Made by a program: the position numbers and the translations under genes | The notes under the pieces: generated by a model | The model's database searches: none | What the model saw: only the letters and a program-made list of their open reading frames with translations | What the model was told of the DNA's origin: nothing | Source: Eubacteriales bacterium | GTDB lineage: Bacteria; Bacillota; Clostridia; Tissierellales; GPF-1 | Length of the DNA: 34,996 bases | Assembly (NCBI GenBank): GCA_030625815.1 | Contig: DAOUQF010000035.1 | Coordinates: 1 to 34,996, forward strand | Direction of reading: 5' to 3' | Part shown: positions 1 to 9,282 of the stretch, one piece after another | How the letters are laid out: each line of letters begins with the position of its first letter | How positions within the stretch are numbered: position 1 is the first letter of the stretch

Positions 1-148
1 CTTCAACGTCGTGTCCGGCTTTTTTCAAAATACTGCCTAGAATCAGCGGGCCTGTTATTGAATTCATATGTCCATAGATGGATCCCCCTGCTCTATAAAG
101 AAAATTTCGCCTTATATTACTTGCGGGCACTATAAATCTTATTTTCAT
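1..148 (-). CDS. Probable B12-binding-domain radical SAM protein, N-terminal fragment
   Basis: Partial gene running off the low-coordinate end of the window; only the first 49 codons are visible. The start is an ATG at 146-148 preceded by a good SD (GAGGTGAT, 154-161, five bases away). The visible protein begins MKIRFIVPASNIRRN, continues with an RAGGSIYGH stretch and then GPLILGSILKKAGHDVE. That pattern (a beta strand, then a loop, then a helix ending in AGHDVE) is what I recall from the N-terminal cobalamin-binding Rossmann domain of B12-dependent radical SAM proteins. The radical SAM CxxxCxxC motif would lie outside the window, so the family call is an inference from the N-terminus only. 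The gene follows a roughly 340-nt leader with its own promoter. Confidence 0.6.
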   Translation of the reverse strand, partial: MKIRFIVPASNIRRNFLYRAGGSIYGHMNSITGPLILGSILKKAGHDVE

Positions 149-497
149 AAAACATCACCTCGTATACCGTAATATATATTCCCTAAATGAATATTCTTGT
201 CGTCTAGAGCCAGGAATCCGGTATAGACTGAGCCATTATTCTGTTCATAGAGAGCCATGCTCGAAATAGCGCAAGTGCGCCTTAGCCGCCATAGTGGCCA
301 AGATCTTTTCACACAAGTCGTGTCAATGACTTGCTGGGTTACCAGTGGCACATCCTTGACTGAGATCTGGATGAAAAGCACACTCAAGCCCGGCAAAATA
401 AGGTGGCTCAAAATGGCACGGATTACTCACTAAATTCTGCGTTAACTAGATTCATAGTTATATTCCATCAAATTTACGAAGAATTTAAGTTCCATTT
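149..497 (-). promoter_or_regulatory. Long untranslated leader of unknown type upstream of the radical SAM gene
   Basis: About 340 nt separate the predicted transcription start (near 490) from the start codon at 148. The stretch 180-400 is visibly richer in G and C than the AT-rich DNA around it. On the minus strand it contains several short inverted repeats: GCGCA/TGCGC near 270-281, GAGC/GCTC near 252-262, and a longer one from about 201 to 228 (GTCTA...TAGAC enclosing CCGG...CTGG). I do not recognise any known riboswitch. It could be a structured leader or a decayed coding remnant: several short overlapping frames are open here, none of them with an SD. Confidence 0.3.
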
Positions 498-526
498 ACT
501 ATATTTTACCACAAAAAATGTTGCAA
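498..526 (-). promoter_or_regulatory. Candidate sigma-A promoter for the radical SAM transcript
   Basis: On the minus strand TTGCAA (521-526) is followed after 17 bases by TATAGT (498-503). It lies immediately downstream of the rlmD terminator and points toward the radical SAM gene. This placement, directly after a terminator, makes it the natural start of the next unit. Confidence 0.5.
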
Positions 527-529
527 TCT

Positions 530-572
530 CAAAAAAGACGAGTTTTGATTGTATAATCAAATCCTCGTCTTT
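530..572 (-). terminator. Rho-independent terminator after rlmD
   Basis: On the minus strand AAAGACGAG pairs with CTCGTCTTT, with an inner TTTGATT/AATCAAA stem, followed by a T-run ending near 531. It lies 144 bp after the rlmD stop and closes the dnaE-pfkA-pyk-rlmD group. The intervening 573-715 is AT-rich and holds no gene that I can support. Confidence 0.8.
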
Positions 573-715
573 AACTTTTATATTGGTAGACATGTTCCTT
601 TTTAGCTAGATTCGCACAGCAATAATTACCTCAAGTTTGTTCACACTAGTTTTTTCTATAAAATCGTGTTTATTTCTATCAAACCTGAAATCACCTGTAG
701 ACATTGAAAACACTG

Positions 716-2074
716 CTATTTCGCAGATTCTTTTACACATAGTCTCACCACGGTCTCCACATGCATACTATGCGGGAACATATCCACAGGCTGCACTTGT
801 TTCAGTGTGTATCCCTGTTCCGTCAGTGCCTTTACATCCCTCGCTAATGTGTTGGGGTTGCAAGAAACATAGACGATTCTTTCTGGTTGCATAGTTGCTA
901 TTGTGTCGATGACCTGCGGGTCCAGTCCCTTTCTTGGGGGATCTACAACCACCACTTCCGCTTTTCTTCCCTCTGTATAGAGCTCTGGGAATACTTCTTC
1001 TACCTTGCCGGCATAGAAACTCGCATTTTTTATATAATTATCTATGGCGTTCATCTGCGCATCTTTCACGGCGTCTTCTACGATCTCAATGCCGATGACT
1101 TCCTTGGCTTGTTTTGCCAGGAAAAGCGAGATGGTTCCGCTACCGCAATAGAGGTCATAAACCGTTTCTTTGCCCGTAAGTTCTGCCATATTCAATGCTG
1201 CATTGTAAAGTTTTTCGGTCTGTGTCGGGTTGATCTGGAAGAAGGATGCCGGGGAGATTTTAAAGTGCAAATCGCCAATGGTATCCACCAATTCCTTTTG
1301 CCCATATAAATGAATGAATCGCTTGCCCAAAATTCGATTGCCACTCATTCCATTGATGTTCTGGAAGATGGATGCGACTTCCGGCACCGCCTTTGTCAGC
1401 TTCGTGACGAAGCGGTACATGTCCATGTCCCCTCTGCCTGTTGTGACCAACATCACCATGACCTTTTTTTGATCGAAGGAAACTCGGACGATGACGTGTT
1501 TCAGCCAACCCTTTTTGCTTCGCTCATTGAAAGGAACTACCAGCTCATTGTTCAACAGGGTTCTGAGTTCTTTCATCACCTTATTGTGCAGCTCATGTTG
1601 AATATAACAGGTTTGAGTATCCACCACGTTATGGGTGCTCTGCTTGTAAAAGCCTAGCTTAAGATTCCCCTTTTTCCCAGATACAGGCACTTGCGCCTTG
1701 TTTCTAAACTGGTAGGGGTCTTCCATGCCCATAATGGGAAGGGGTTCGATGTCGATGCCAACCCGTTTGAATTCCGCTTTCACTCGAGTTTCTTTGTACT
1801 TCAGTTGCGCTTGGTACTCCAAGTGCTGAATCTGACAGCCTCCGCAGGTTCCCGCCAAGGAGCATACCGGGGTGACTTCGTCCGGTGAAGGCTGAATGGT
1901 TTCGGTGATTTTTGCGATGGCATACTGCTTCTTCATGGTGGTGATCTCCACCTCACATTCCTCGCCAATCAATCCGCCATTCACGAAAATAGCCATGCCT
2001 TCGTGCCGTGCAAATCCCTGTCCCTTTGTATTAAAATCTTCTATTGTTAACTGTAGCTTGTCGCCTGCTTTCAT
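716..2074 (-). CDS. rlmD: 23S rRNA (uracil-5-)-methyltransferase, RumA/RlmD type
   Basis: A 452-residue SAM-dependent methyltransferase that makes 5-methyluridine in 23S rRNA (U1939 in E. coli numbering; some Firmicute relatives, RlmCD, also modify U747). An N-terminal TRAM domain occupies roughly residues 1-60. Four cysteines (C71, C77, C80, C156) match the iron-sulfur site of this family. The SAM-binding DLYCGSG is at 307-313, DPPRKG at 378-383, the catalytic cysteine in SCNPNT at C405, and the general base in HVET at E440. Length is normal. The ATG is preceded by GGAGGG. It follows pyk by 40 bp, across a short hairpin with a T-run, and is probably reached by read-through from pfkA-pyk. The exact target uridine cannot be told from sequence. 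Confidence 0.93.
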   Translation of the reverse strand: MKAGDKLQLTIEDFNTKGQGFARHEGMAIFVNGGLIGEECEVEITTMKKQYAIAKITETIQPSPDEVTPVCSLAGTCGGCQIQHLEYQAQLKYKETRVKAEFKRVGIDIEPLPIMGMEDPYQFRNKAQVPVSGKKGNLKLGFYKQSTHNVVDTQTCYIQHELHNKVMKELRTLLNNELVVPFNERSKKGWLKHVIVRVSFDQKKVMVMLVTTGRGDMDMYRFVTKLTKAVPEVASIFQNINGMSGNRILGKRFIHLYGQKELVDTIGDLHFKISPASFFQINPTQTEKLYNAALNMAELTGKETVYDLYCGSGTISLFLAKQAKEVIGIEIVEDAVKDAQMNAIDNYIKNASFYAGKVEEVFPELYTEGRKAEVVVVDPPRKGLDPQVIDTIATMQPERIVYVSCNPNTLARDVKALTEQGYTLKQVQPVDMFPHSMHVETVVRLCVKESAK

Positions 2075-2085
2075 GGTTTCCCTCC

Positions 2086-2112
2086 AAAAAAAGAAACGGG
2101 CAAAGCCCGTCT
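2086..2112 (-). terminator. Hairpin with T-run between pyk and rlmD
   Basis: On the minus strand ACGGGC-TTT-GCCCGT is followed by TTCTTTTTTT and then directly by the rlmD SD (GGAGGG). The stem is only six base pairs. It probably terminates part of the pyk transcripts and lowers rlmD expression relative to glycolysis genes. Confidence 0.6.
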
Positions 2113-2114
2113 CA

Positions 2115-3863
2115 TTACTTCTGTGCCTTATAAATCAATCCGCCTTGGGCATCGATGGTAACGATGTAACCATCTTTCAATTGTGCCGTTGCATCGTCCA
2201 CTCCGACGATGGTTACCTTGCCTAATGTTAGGCCGACAACAGCCGCATGGCTGGTTAAACCGCCCGCTTCCGTCACAATCCCTGCCGCGCGCTCCATGTA
2301 TTTGACCATGTCCTTCGCCGTGCAAGTCGTGACCAGAATATCACCAGTTTTGAATTTTTCTTCCGCTTCTTCCGCCGAGTTGGCAATGCATACCCGTCCG
2401 GTTGAAGACTGACTGCCAATGCCCATTCCCTTTAGAAGAATCTCGCCTGCAATATGAACCTTGATCATATTGGTCGCTCCGCGGATGCCGATTGGAATGC
2501 CGGCACTGATGACAACCAAATCGCCAGGTTGAATCAGGTCTGTTTCCATGGCCCGGGTTACGGCATTTTCAATGACCGTATCGGTATCTTTCGCTTTGGC
2601 TACCTTGAAAGGTTTGACACCCCATACCAAGGCTACCCGACGCATCACTCTGTCGAATGGCGTCACCGCAATAATCGTGCATGCAGGACGATGTTTGGAC
2701 ACTTCCCGCGCCGTATGGCCAGATGAAGTGGATGTAATAATCGCTTTCGCTCCCAACTCCTCCGCAGTGGTTACAGTCGCATGGGAAATCGCGTTGGTTA
2801 CAGACAGGGTAATCGACAGATTTCGTCGCTTCATCGCCTCTTCAAAGGCCGGTGAATTCTCTGTTTTCAAAGCAATTTGCGCCATCATCTGAACCGATTC
2901 CACCGGGTATTTGCCGGCAGCGGTTTCCCCCGAAAGCATAACCGCGTCGGTGCCGTCTAGAATTGCATTGGCAACGTCGCCAACCTCCGCTCGAGTTGGA
3001 CGTGGATGCTCCTGCATGGAATCCAGCATTTGTGTTGCCGTAATAACCGGCTTGCCTGACTCGTTGCATTTTCGGATGATCTGCTTTTGAACAAATGGTA
3101 CGTCCTGGGCTGGAATCTCCACCCCAAGGTCGCCCCGGGCAACCATGATGCCGTCAGACACCTTGATGATTGAATCGATATTTTCTACGCCTTCTTGATT
3201 CTCAATCTTCGAAATGATTTGAATCTCGGTGGCGCCATGATCTTCTAAAATCTTGCGGATCTCAATCACATCTTCGGCTTTTCTAATAAAGGAAGCTGCA
3301 ATGTAATCCACCCCTTGCTCAATGCCGAATTCGATGTCCGTTCTATCTTTTGCTGTAATCGCCGGCAGGTTGATCTTCACACCCGGCAGATTCACACCCT
3401 TGTTGTTCTTCAAGGTTCCGGCATTATGCACGCGACAATGAATTTTGTCGCCTTCAACGGAAACAACCTCCATGCCGATCAAACCGTCGTCGATCAACAC
3501 GATATTGCCTACATCCAAATCGTTGGTCAGTTGATCATAGGTCACGGCGATGCCGTTCTCGTCCCCAATCAACTCTTGATCCATCGACAGAAAGAAATCC
3601 TGTCCCGTTTGCAATTCAACGATGCCGTCCTTGAAGGATTTGATTCTGATTTCCGGACCCTTTGTATCCAACATAATGGCAATGGGTTTCTCCAGTTCCG
3701 CGCTAATGCGCTTCACACGATCCATTCGTTCCTTATGCTCTTCAAAGTTACCATGAGAAAAATTTTGTCGGGCAACGTTCATACCCGATTCCATCATCGA
3801 TCGAACAATATCATCCGAGTCCGCTGCCGGACCCAACGTACACACAATCTTAGTCTTTTTCAT
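2115..3863 (-). CDS. pyk: Pyruvate kinase with C-terminal PEP-utiliser domain
   Basis: A 582-residue pyruvate kinase, the last ATP-forming step of glycolysis (PEP + ADP to pyruvate + ATP), cytosolic. Visible signatures: R32 with N34 and S36 in the ARQNFSHG segment, the catalytic lysine K219 with metal ligand E221 in SKIENQEG, and D245 in ARGDLG. After the regulatory C domain an extra domain of about 100 residues (roughly 480-582) carries TSHAAVVG with H539. This matches the mobile PEP-utilising domain fused to many Bacillus and Clostridium pyruvate kinases. It lies 8 bp after pfkA, so the two are co-transcribed. The start is the ATG in TATG following AGGAGG. Nothing is missing. Confidence 0.97.
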   Translation of the reverse strand: MKKTKIVCTLGPAADSDDIVRSMMESGMNVARQNFSHGNFEEHKERMDRVKRISAELEKPIAIMLDTKGPEIRIKSFKDGIVELQTGQDFFLSMDQELIGDENGIAVTYDQLTNDLDVGNIVLIDDGLIGMEVVSVEGDKIHCRVHNAGTLKNNKGVNLPGVKINLPAITAKDRTDIEFGIEQGVDYIAASFIRKAEDVIEIRKILEDHGATEIQIISKIENQEGVENIDSIIKVSDGIMVARGDLGVEIPAQDVPFVQKQIIRKCNESGKPVITATQMLDSMQEHPRPTRAEVGDVANAILDGTDAVMLSGETAAGKYPVESVQMMAQIALKTENSPAFEEAMKRRNLSITLSVTNAISHATVTTAEELGAKAIITSTSSGHTAREVSKHRPACTIIAVTPFDRVMRRVALVWGVKPFKVAKAKDTDTVIENAVTRAMETDLIQPGDLVVISAGIPIGIRGATNMIKVHIAGEILLKGMGIGSQSSTGRVCIANSAEEAEEKFKTGDILVTTCTAKDMVKYMERAAGIVTEAGGLTSHAAVVGLTLGKVTIVGVDDATAQLKDGYIVTIDAQGGLIYKAQK

Positions 3864-3871
3864 ATTTCCTC

Positions 3872-4831
3872 CTAAATTGCCAGGATCTTAGCAAGTTCAT
3901 ATAAGTCCTCGCGCGTTTGATGCTTTATTGCCAATGCCTCATGGATGTCCATATCATAAATTTCCGCACCGTCATATCCAATGACTCGATTGCTTTCATC
4001 CGCCAAAAGCAGATCAACAGCAGCCGCACCCATTCGGGTCGCCATAACTCGGTCAAAGGCTGTTGGACTTCCGCCCCGTTGGGTGTGCCCCAGGATGGTA
4101 ACACGGGTCTCTAGACCAGTGCGCGCTTCCAGGGTTTCGCCAAATTTTTGAGTTTCCATAATTCCCTCTGCCAGCATAATAATGCTATGTCTCTTGCCGC
4201 GCTTCACGCCATGCAACAAACGATCGCAGATATGATCAATATTAAAGTTAATTTCCGGGATCACGATACTTTCCGCGCCTCCGGCAATTCCCGTATACAA
4301 GGCGATATCGCCGCAATTTCGACCCATTACCTCAATCACGTTGACTCGATTGTGGGAAGACGATGTGTCCCGCACGCGAGAAACCGCATCCAGAACCGTA
4401 TTCAATGCCGTATCAAAACCAATTGTATACTTTGTGTATCCCAGATCGTTGTCAATGGTTCCCGGAATTCCGATGGCATTAATGCCCATCTCGGCCAGTT
4501 TTTGCGCCCCGACAAAAGAACCGTCTCCGCCAATAACAATAACACCTTCAATATCATACTTCTCCAGGATCTTGATCGCCTTTTTACGACCCTCCACCGT
4601 CTTAAACTCGAGGCATCGCGCTGAACGCAAAACCGTTCCACCGCGGTGAATAATATCCCCAACTGACGCCAGGTTCATTTCCTTGATGTGGCCCTCTATC
4701 ATGCCCTGATAGCCGTCCTCGATCCCGTAAATCTTCAATCCATGGTAGATAGACTTGCGGACGATAGCGCGGATAGCCGCATTCATGCCCGGAGCATCTC
4801 CCCCACTTGTTAACACTGCAATTGCTTTCAT
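3872..4831 (-). CDS. pfkA: ATP-dependent 6-phosphofructokinase
   Basis: Phosphorylates fructose 6-phosphate to fructose 1,6-bisphosphate, the committed step of glycolysis. I chose the ATG at 4829-4831, which has GGAGGGG just upstream; this gives 319 residues, the family norm. A longer in-frame start adds 23 unconserved residues. Active-site residues fall at the same numbers as in the E. coli enzyme: GGDGS at 101-105, TIDND with D127 and D129, R162, M169, E222, R243, H249 and R252, plus E187 of the effector site. It is followed by pyk after 8 bp and preceded by dnaE, an arrangement I know from other Clostridia. Its product also activates HPr kinase, encoded elsewhere in the window. Confidence 0.97.
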   Translation of the reverse strand: MKAIAVLTSGGDAPGMNAAIRAIVRKSIYHGLKIYGIEDGYQGMIEGHIKEMNLASVGDIIHRGGTVLRSARCLEFKTVEGRKKAIKILEKYDIEGVIVIGGDGSFVGAQKLAEMGINAIGIPGTIDNDLGYTKYTIGFDTALNTVLDAVSRVRDTSSSHNRVNVIEVMGRNCGDIALYTGIAGGAESIVIPEINFNIDHICDRLLHGVKRGKRHSIIMLAEGIMETQKFGETLEARTGLETRVTILGHTQRGGSPTAFDRVMATRMGAAAVDLLLADESNRVIGYDGAEIYDMDIHEALAIKHQTREDLYELAKILAI

Positions 4832-4859
4832 AAACACCCCTCCAAAAATCCATACACCC

Positions 4860-4889
4860 TTAATACAAATTTTTGCATGCATAAAACAA
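4860..4889 (-). promoter_or_regulatory. Possible promoter for pfkA-pyk
   Basis: In the 113-bp gap between dnaE and pfkA, the minus strand reads TTGTTT (4884-4889), an 18-base spacer, then TATTAA (4860-4865). Predicted start is about 22 nt before the pfkA ATG. Both boxes are imperfect, and I see no terminator after dnaE, so read-through is equally possible. Confidence 0.3.
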
Positions 4890-4944
4890 AAATCACTCAA
4901 TATCTTATAACAAAACTTGCAAAAAAGGAAGAGTTTTCACACAA

Positions 4945-7900
4945 TTAACGGATAACTACGTTGTCCTTTCCCAGCAGATCCCGCAGGCGTTCTTCCAGCC
5001 GCCCCGTGATTTTCACCCCTTTGCCTTGGGGCGTTTTAAAGCTCTTTCGATCTTTCACAAAGTGCCAAACCACGGCGGAATCTCCCGGGTATTCCGCGAA
5101 GAGCCGCTTGATTTTGCCTTCCAGATCTTGATTTCGTATAGGAAAACGCAAATATACCGTTCGAATGGGTTTGAGTACCCGAATATCTTGCGCGATGACC
5201 TTGGCGGCTTCCTCGTCGCTGAGGTTCACCCGCCCGGTCACATACACCATTTCCTCCGGGTTCAATAGCTGGTGATACTTCTCGTAGGCTTCTGGAAAAA
5301 TAATGACTTCCACCAAGCCCTCCAGATCCTCCAGCTGCATAAAGGCCATGCGCTTGCCGGTTTTTGTTGTTAATGCTTTCATACCCGCAACCATGCCGCC
5401 TATCTTCACTCTTTGTCCATCCCGCAATTTCCTTGGGTTTCCCACATGATATTCCTCATCCTGTTCCCGAAATGCCAAGGAGGAATGGCTGGTATTTTGC
5501 TCCATCGCATCGGCGACACGATCCAAAGGATGACCCGACAAATAGATGCCCGTCATCTCCTTTTCCATTTCAAACTTCTCCTGCTCGGTAAACGCCGGCA
5601 GATCCGGAATCGGAATCGCCATCTCCGTCGGAGACTCCTCTCCGAAGAGGGAAAATTGTCCGCTCAGGGTGCGTCTTCGCTGGTTCTGAATCTCGTTGAT
5701 CATCACCTCAAAGATTGCGAGCATCTGAGACCGGCGCATGTGAAGACCGTCCAAGGCGCCCGCCTTGATCAGACTCTCCACGGTTCGCTTGTTCACCGCG
5801 CCCAGATCCGCTCTATCGAGAAAATCATAGAGGCTGGTGAACTGTCCATTCTTGGCTCGCTCTTCAGCAATCCCTTCAATGGCGCCGCTGCCTACGTTCT
5901 TGATGGCAGCCATGCCGAATCGGATCTTTCCGTTTTCCGTGTTGAACTTCGCGCCGCTCTCGTTGATGTCCGGAGGCAGCACCTCAATCCCCAGGCGCTT
6001 GGCCTCACGGATATACGAATAAATATTATCGGAACTCCCCATGACACTGGTCAAGAGAGAGGTCATAAACTCAACGGGATAGTAGACCTTCAGCCATGCT
6101 GTCTGATACGCCAGATAGGAATAAGCGGCCGAATGCGACTTGTTGAAGGCGTACTTCGCGAAGTCGATCATCTCGTCATAGATCTTGTTCGCCGATCTTT
6201 CATCGACGTCTCGCTCCAGGGCGCCTTTAACAAAATTTTTGCGCTCCTCTTCCATAACCTTCATTTTCTTCTTGGCCATGGCACGGCGCACCAGGTCGGA
6301 TCGACCGAAGCTGTATCCGCCCAAGTCTCGCACAATCCGCATAACCTGTTCCTGATAGACCATGCATCCGTAGGTCTCCGCCAGGATCGGCGCGAGGCTT
6401 GGATGGGTGTATTGAATAGGCGCGCTGCTGTTCTTATTGGCGATATATCTCGGGATCTGCTGCATGGGACCCGGTCGGAACAAGGCGTTCGCGGCAATGA
6501 GGTTTTCAAATCGCGTCGGCTTCAATTCCTTGAGAAAGGCACGCATCCCCGATGATTCAAATTGGAAAACCCCCAGGGTTTCGGCGTTCTGGAAAATCTG
6601 ATAGACCTTTGCATCATCGTAGGGCACCTCGTTCAGATCAATTTCCCTGCCGGTGTTTGCCTTGATCATGGCCACAGCTTTCTGAATGATGGTCAGGTTC
6701 CTGAGCCCCAAGAAATCCATCTTCAACAGCCCCAATTCTTCCAATTCCGTCATATTGTACTGGGTGGCGATGATATCTCCGTTTCTGCAAAGTGGCACGT
6801 AGTGATCCACCGGCTCCTTGGCGATCACCACGCCGGCCGCATGGGTCGAAGTATGGCGCGGTGTCCCCTCCAATGCACGCGAGACGTCAATCAGGCGCTT
6901 TACAGTGGAATCTTCGCTATAGAGGACTCGTAGCTCCTCATTGTCCTTCAAGGCCTTGTCGATGGTGATATGGAGCTCCATGGGAATCATCTTGGCAACG
7001 CGATCCACCTCTCCATAGGGAATATTCAAGGCACGGCCCACATCCCGAATGGCAGCCCGCGCCGCCATGGTTCCGAAGGTTACGATCTGAGAAACATGAT
7101 CCGCTCCGTATTTTTGAATGACATAGTCGATGACCTCTCCTCGACGCTCATAGCAGAAGTCGATATCGATATCCGGCATGGAAACCCGTTCCGGATTCAA
7201 AAAACGTTCAAAGAGAAGATCGTATTTGAGGGGATCGATATCAATAATCTCCAGACTATAGGAGACAATGCTCCCCGCCGCGGATCCCCGTCCCGGTCCC
7301 ACAATAATATTATTTTCCCTGGCATAGCGAATAAAGTCCCAAACGATAAGGAAATAATCCTCATAGCCCATTCCCTCGATGACCTCCAACTCATACTCGA
7401 ACCGCTCCTGGATTTCCGGAGTAATCGTCTCGTATCGCTCCTTCAGTCCCGCCACGCAAAGCTGGCGCAAATAGGCATGGTTGGTCAAACCTTCCGGTGC
7501 CGTGAATTGAGGCAGATGGAGGTTTCCAAATTCCAGTTCCACATGGCAGCGATCGGCAATTCGCTCTGTATTATCCAGTGCCTCCCGCGGAAAGAGCTTC
7601 GCCATCTCCTCCTCGGATTTCAGATAGAATTCATCCGAAGGAAAGCGCATGCGATTCTCTTCATCCACAGTCCTCGCCGTCTGGATGCATAAAAGAACAT
7701 CCTGCACCGCAGCGTCCTCTCGATTGACATAGTGAACATCGTTGGTCGCCACCAAAGGCAGCTTCGTTTCCATGGCCAGCTGACGCAGATAGCGATTCAC
7801 CATCCGCTGCTCGTCCATCCCATGATCCTGCAGCTCCAGATAAAAATTATCCTCGCCAAAGATATCGGCATATTCCAGTGCCAACTCCTTGGCTTGCTCG

Positions 7901-8352
7901 TATTGATTTCTCAACAAGGCTTGCTGCACCTCGCCCGCCAAGCAGGCGCTCAGGGCAATCAGCCCCTCCGAATGATCCCGTAAAAAAGGAATGCTCACCC
8001 GCGGCTTATAGTAAAACCCATGGACAAAGCCTTCCGTTACCAGCTTCATCAGGTTCTTGTATCCGATTTCATTCTCCGCCAAGAGCACCAGATGGGCATA
8101 GTCCCGCTCTCGCCCCTGTTTTTGCGCCCGATCGTCTCCCCGAGTCACATAGATCTCACAGCCCAGGATGGGTTCCATCCCTCTTTTCTTGGCAGCCTTA
8201 TAAAACTGAACCACCCCGTACATCACTCCGTGATCCGTGATGGCGATGCGGTTCATCCCCAATTCCTGACACCGATCCAAAAGTGTCTCAATGCGGGAGG
8301 CGCCATCCAAGAGGCTATATTCCGTATGCACATGTAAATGTGTAAATCCCAT
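4945..8352 (-). CDS. dnaE: DNA polymerase III alpha subunit, DnaE type
   Basis: Replicative C-family DNA polymerase, 1135 residues from the ATG at 8350-8352, which has GGGAGG upstream; an upstream in-frame start would add 11 residues without an SD. The N-terminal PHP domain keeps its metal-binding pattern (H5-L-H7-V-H9 and TDHG near D40/H41), compatible with a PHP exonuclease activity known in some DnaE enzymes. The polymerase palm has GPGRGSAAGS at 352-361, PDIDIDF with D394 and D396, and the third catalytic aspartate D546 in KMDFLG. An OB fold lies near 985-1060 (GGMVAGMK onward). Firmicutes usually carry PolC as well, so this may be either the main or the auxiliary polymerase. It follows a terminator and precedes pfkA. 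Confidence 0.96.
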   Translation of the reverse strand: MGFTHLHVHTEYSLLDGASRIETLLDRCQELGMNRIAITDHGVMYGVVQFYKAAKKRGMEPILGCEIYVTRGDDRAQKQGRERDYAHLVLLAENEIGYKNLMKLVTEGFVHGFYYKPRVSIPFLRDHSEGLIALSACLAGEVQQALLRNQYEQAKELALEYADIFGEDNFYLELQDHGMDEQRMVNRYLRQLAMETKLPLVATNDVHYVNREDAAVQDVLLCIQTARTVDEENRMRFPSDEFYLKSEEEMAKLFPREALDNTERIADRCHVELEFGNLHLPQFTAPEGLTNHAYLRQLCVAGLKERYETITPEIQERFEYELEVIEGMGYEDYFLIVWDFIRYARENNIIVGPGRGSAAGSIVSYSLEIIDIDPLKYDLLFERFLNPERVSMPDIDIDFCYERRGEVIDYVIQKYGADHVSQIVTFGTMAARAAIRDVGRALNIPYGEVDRVAKMIPMELHITIDKALKDNEELRVLYSEDSTVKRLIDVSRALEGTPRHTSTHAAGVVIAKEPVDHYVPLCRNGDIIATQYNMTELEELGLLKMDFLGLRNLTIIQKAVAMIKANTGREIDLNEVPYDDAKVYQIFQNAETLGVFQFESSGMRAFLKELKPTRFENLIAANALFRPGPMQQIPRYIANKNSSAPIQYTHPSLAPILAETYGCMVYQEQVMRIVRDLGGYSFGRSDLVRRAMAKKKMKVMEEERKNFVKGALERDVDERSANKIYDEMIDFAKYAFNKSHSAAYSYLAYQTAWLKVYYPVEFMTSLLTSVMGSSDNIYSYIREAKRLGIEVLPPDINESGAKFNTENGKIRFGMAAIKNVGSGAIEGIAEERAKNGQFTSLYDFLDRADLGAVNKRTVESLIKAGALDGLHMRRSQMLAIFEVMINEIQNQRRRTLSGQFSLFGEESPTEMAIPIPDLPAFTEQEKFEMEKEMTGIYLSGHPLDRVADAMEQNTSHSSLAFREQDEEYHVGNPRKLRDGQRVKIGGMVAGMKALTTKTGKRMAFMQLEDLEGLVEVIIFPEAYEKYHQLLNPEEMVYVTGRVNLSDEEAAKVIAQDIRVLKPIRTVYLRFPIRNQDLEGKIKRLFAEYPGDSAVVWHFVKDRKSFKTPQGKGVKITGRLEERLRDLLGKDNVVIR

Positions 8353-8361
8353 TTTTTTCCT

Positions 8362-8395
8362 CCCAAAATAAAAAATAGAGCCCAATGGACTCTAT
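8362..8395 (-). terminator. Rho-independent terminator after the PfkB kinase gene
   Basis: On the minus strand ATAGAGTCC-ATT-GGGCTCTAT is followed by TTTTTATTTT. The stem overlaps the stop codon of the kinase gene (8392-8394), and the T-run ends just before the dnaE SD. It separates the kinase unit from dnaE. Confidence 0.82.
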
Positions 8396-9282
8396 CGAAA
8401 CGCCTTCTTTATCTCTTCAATACATCCCCTGGGCCCCATGCATTCCGTGGCCTTGGAACTGAATTGAATCGCGTTTTCCAACGCTTCACGATCGTCCATT
8501 CCCTTTATTCTACCATAAAGAAAGATCGCGTTAAATGTATCTCCGGCACCTGTTGTGTCGACGACCTCCGCAGGTCTTGCTTCCTGCTTGATTACACCGG
8601 CAAGGGTATGCAGTTCCGCTCCCTGCTCGCCCCGCGTAATCAGGATTTTTTTTTGTTCGTTATTCAAGAGTCGAGCGATTGTCTGGTCCCCGAGTTCCGT
8701 TTTCATCTTGTTGTAGCCAGACTCGCTAAAGGAGATAATCGTCGCTTGATCAATAATAGCCTTGTCAATTTCAAAACTGTCAAAGGCATTATCTTCCACA
8801 TCCAGCATAAGAATTAGTTTTTTCACTCGAATGAGGGACATAAGTTCCGGCAAGTTGATTAAGTTCTTGAGTTCATGCACCGTTGAATAGATCGCTTTCG
8901 CGTTTTCAATATAATTAAATTGCTGCTCATTTAAGCGATAACGCTCTTTTTGCCCTTCGATCACAAAAATCGTGCTCTCCTGTTTGGTGCGATAAATATG
9001 GCAGCGATATCCTTGGGTCGTGGGGGACCGCGTAATGCCCGCCGTATCAACCTTGTGAACCGTTAAATCACGCAGGATCAGCTCGTCCGAGGTCGTCATT
9101 CCCACCTGATCAATCATCAGGGCGGTTTCCCCCGTCGCCGCAAAGATGCAAGCCGAATTGGCGATCATGCCTCCCGCGAAACTTCCCAGGTAGTTCACCA
9201 TCGCCTTATCCCCTTCTCGGGGATAATTGCTGCAATCGTAATATTCGTCAATCGCGTTGCTCCCGATAAATACTGTATACAT
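8392..9282 (-). CDS. PfkB-family sugar or nucleoside kinase
   Basis: A 296-residue ribokinase-like kinase. The C-terminal PfkB signature VVDTTGAGDTFNA (about 240-252) holds the catalytic base D248 and the anion hole. The N-terminal GGMIAN segment (38-42) corresponds to the substrate-side GG motif. The substrate is not deducible: ribose, a nucleoside, pseudouridine or fructose derivatives are all possible for this family. The start overlaps the end of the upstream ADP-ribosylglycohydrolase gene by 35 nt, with an AGGGGAGA SD inside that gene. The two are therefore translationally linked and probably act on the same or successive substrates, for example phosphorylating a sugar released by the hydrolase. 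That link is inference from context. Confidence 0.88.
   Translation of the reverse strand: MYTVFIGSNAIDEYYDCSNYPREGDKAMVNYLGSFAGGMIANSACIFAATGETALMIDQVGMTTSDELILRDLTVHKVDTAGITRSPTTQGYRCHIYRTKQESTIFVIEGQKERYRLNEQQFNYIENAKAIYSTVHELKNLINLPELMSLIRVKKLILMLDVEDNAFDSFEIDKAIIDQATIISFSESGYNKMKTELGDQTIARLLNNEQKKILITRGEQGAELHTLAGVIKQEARPAEVVDTTGAGDTFNAIFLYGRIKGMDDREALENAIQFSSKATECMGPRGCIEEIKKAFR

Noticed and set aside
149-400. Cobalamin riboswitch in the leader of the B12-related gene
   Set aside because: Only a GCCACTG heptamer matches; the B12 box and the surrounding conserved helices are missing or in the wrong order.
145-411. 88-codon minus-strand open frame upstream of the radical SAM gene
   Set aside because: No SD, no recognisable motif, and its end runs into the radical SAM start. 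It lies in the leader, where other short frames are also open.
403-609. 68-codon plus-strand open frame
   Set aside because: Starts with GTG without an SD, lies in AT-rich DNA and runs through the rlmD terminator and the opposing promoter.
606-704. 32-codon minus-strand frame just after rlmD, ending EVIIAVRI
   Set aside because: Codon content looks plausible, but there is no SD and nothing to compare it with; length is within chance.
5413-6555. 380-codon plus-strand open frame
   Set aside because: Antisense shadow of dnaE; no SD or domain, and the dnaE frame is complete across it.
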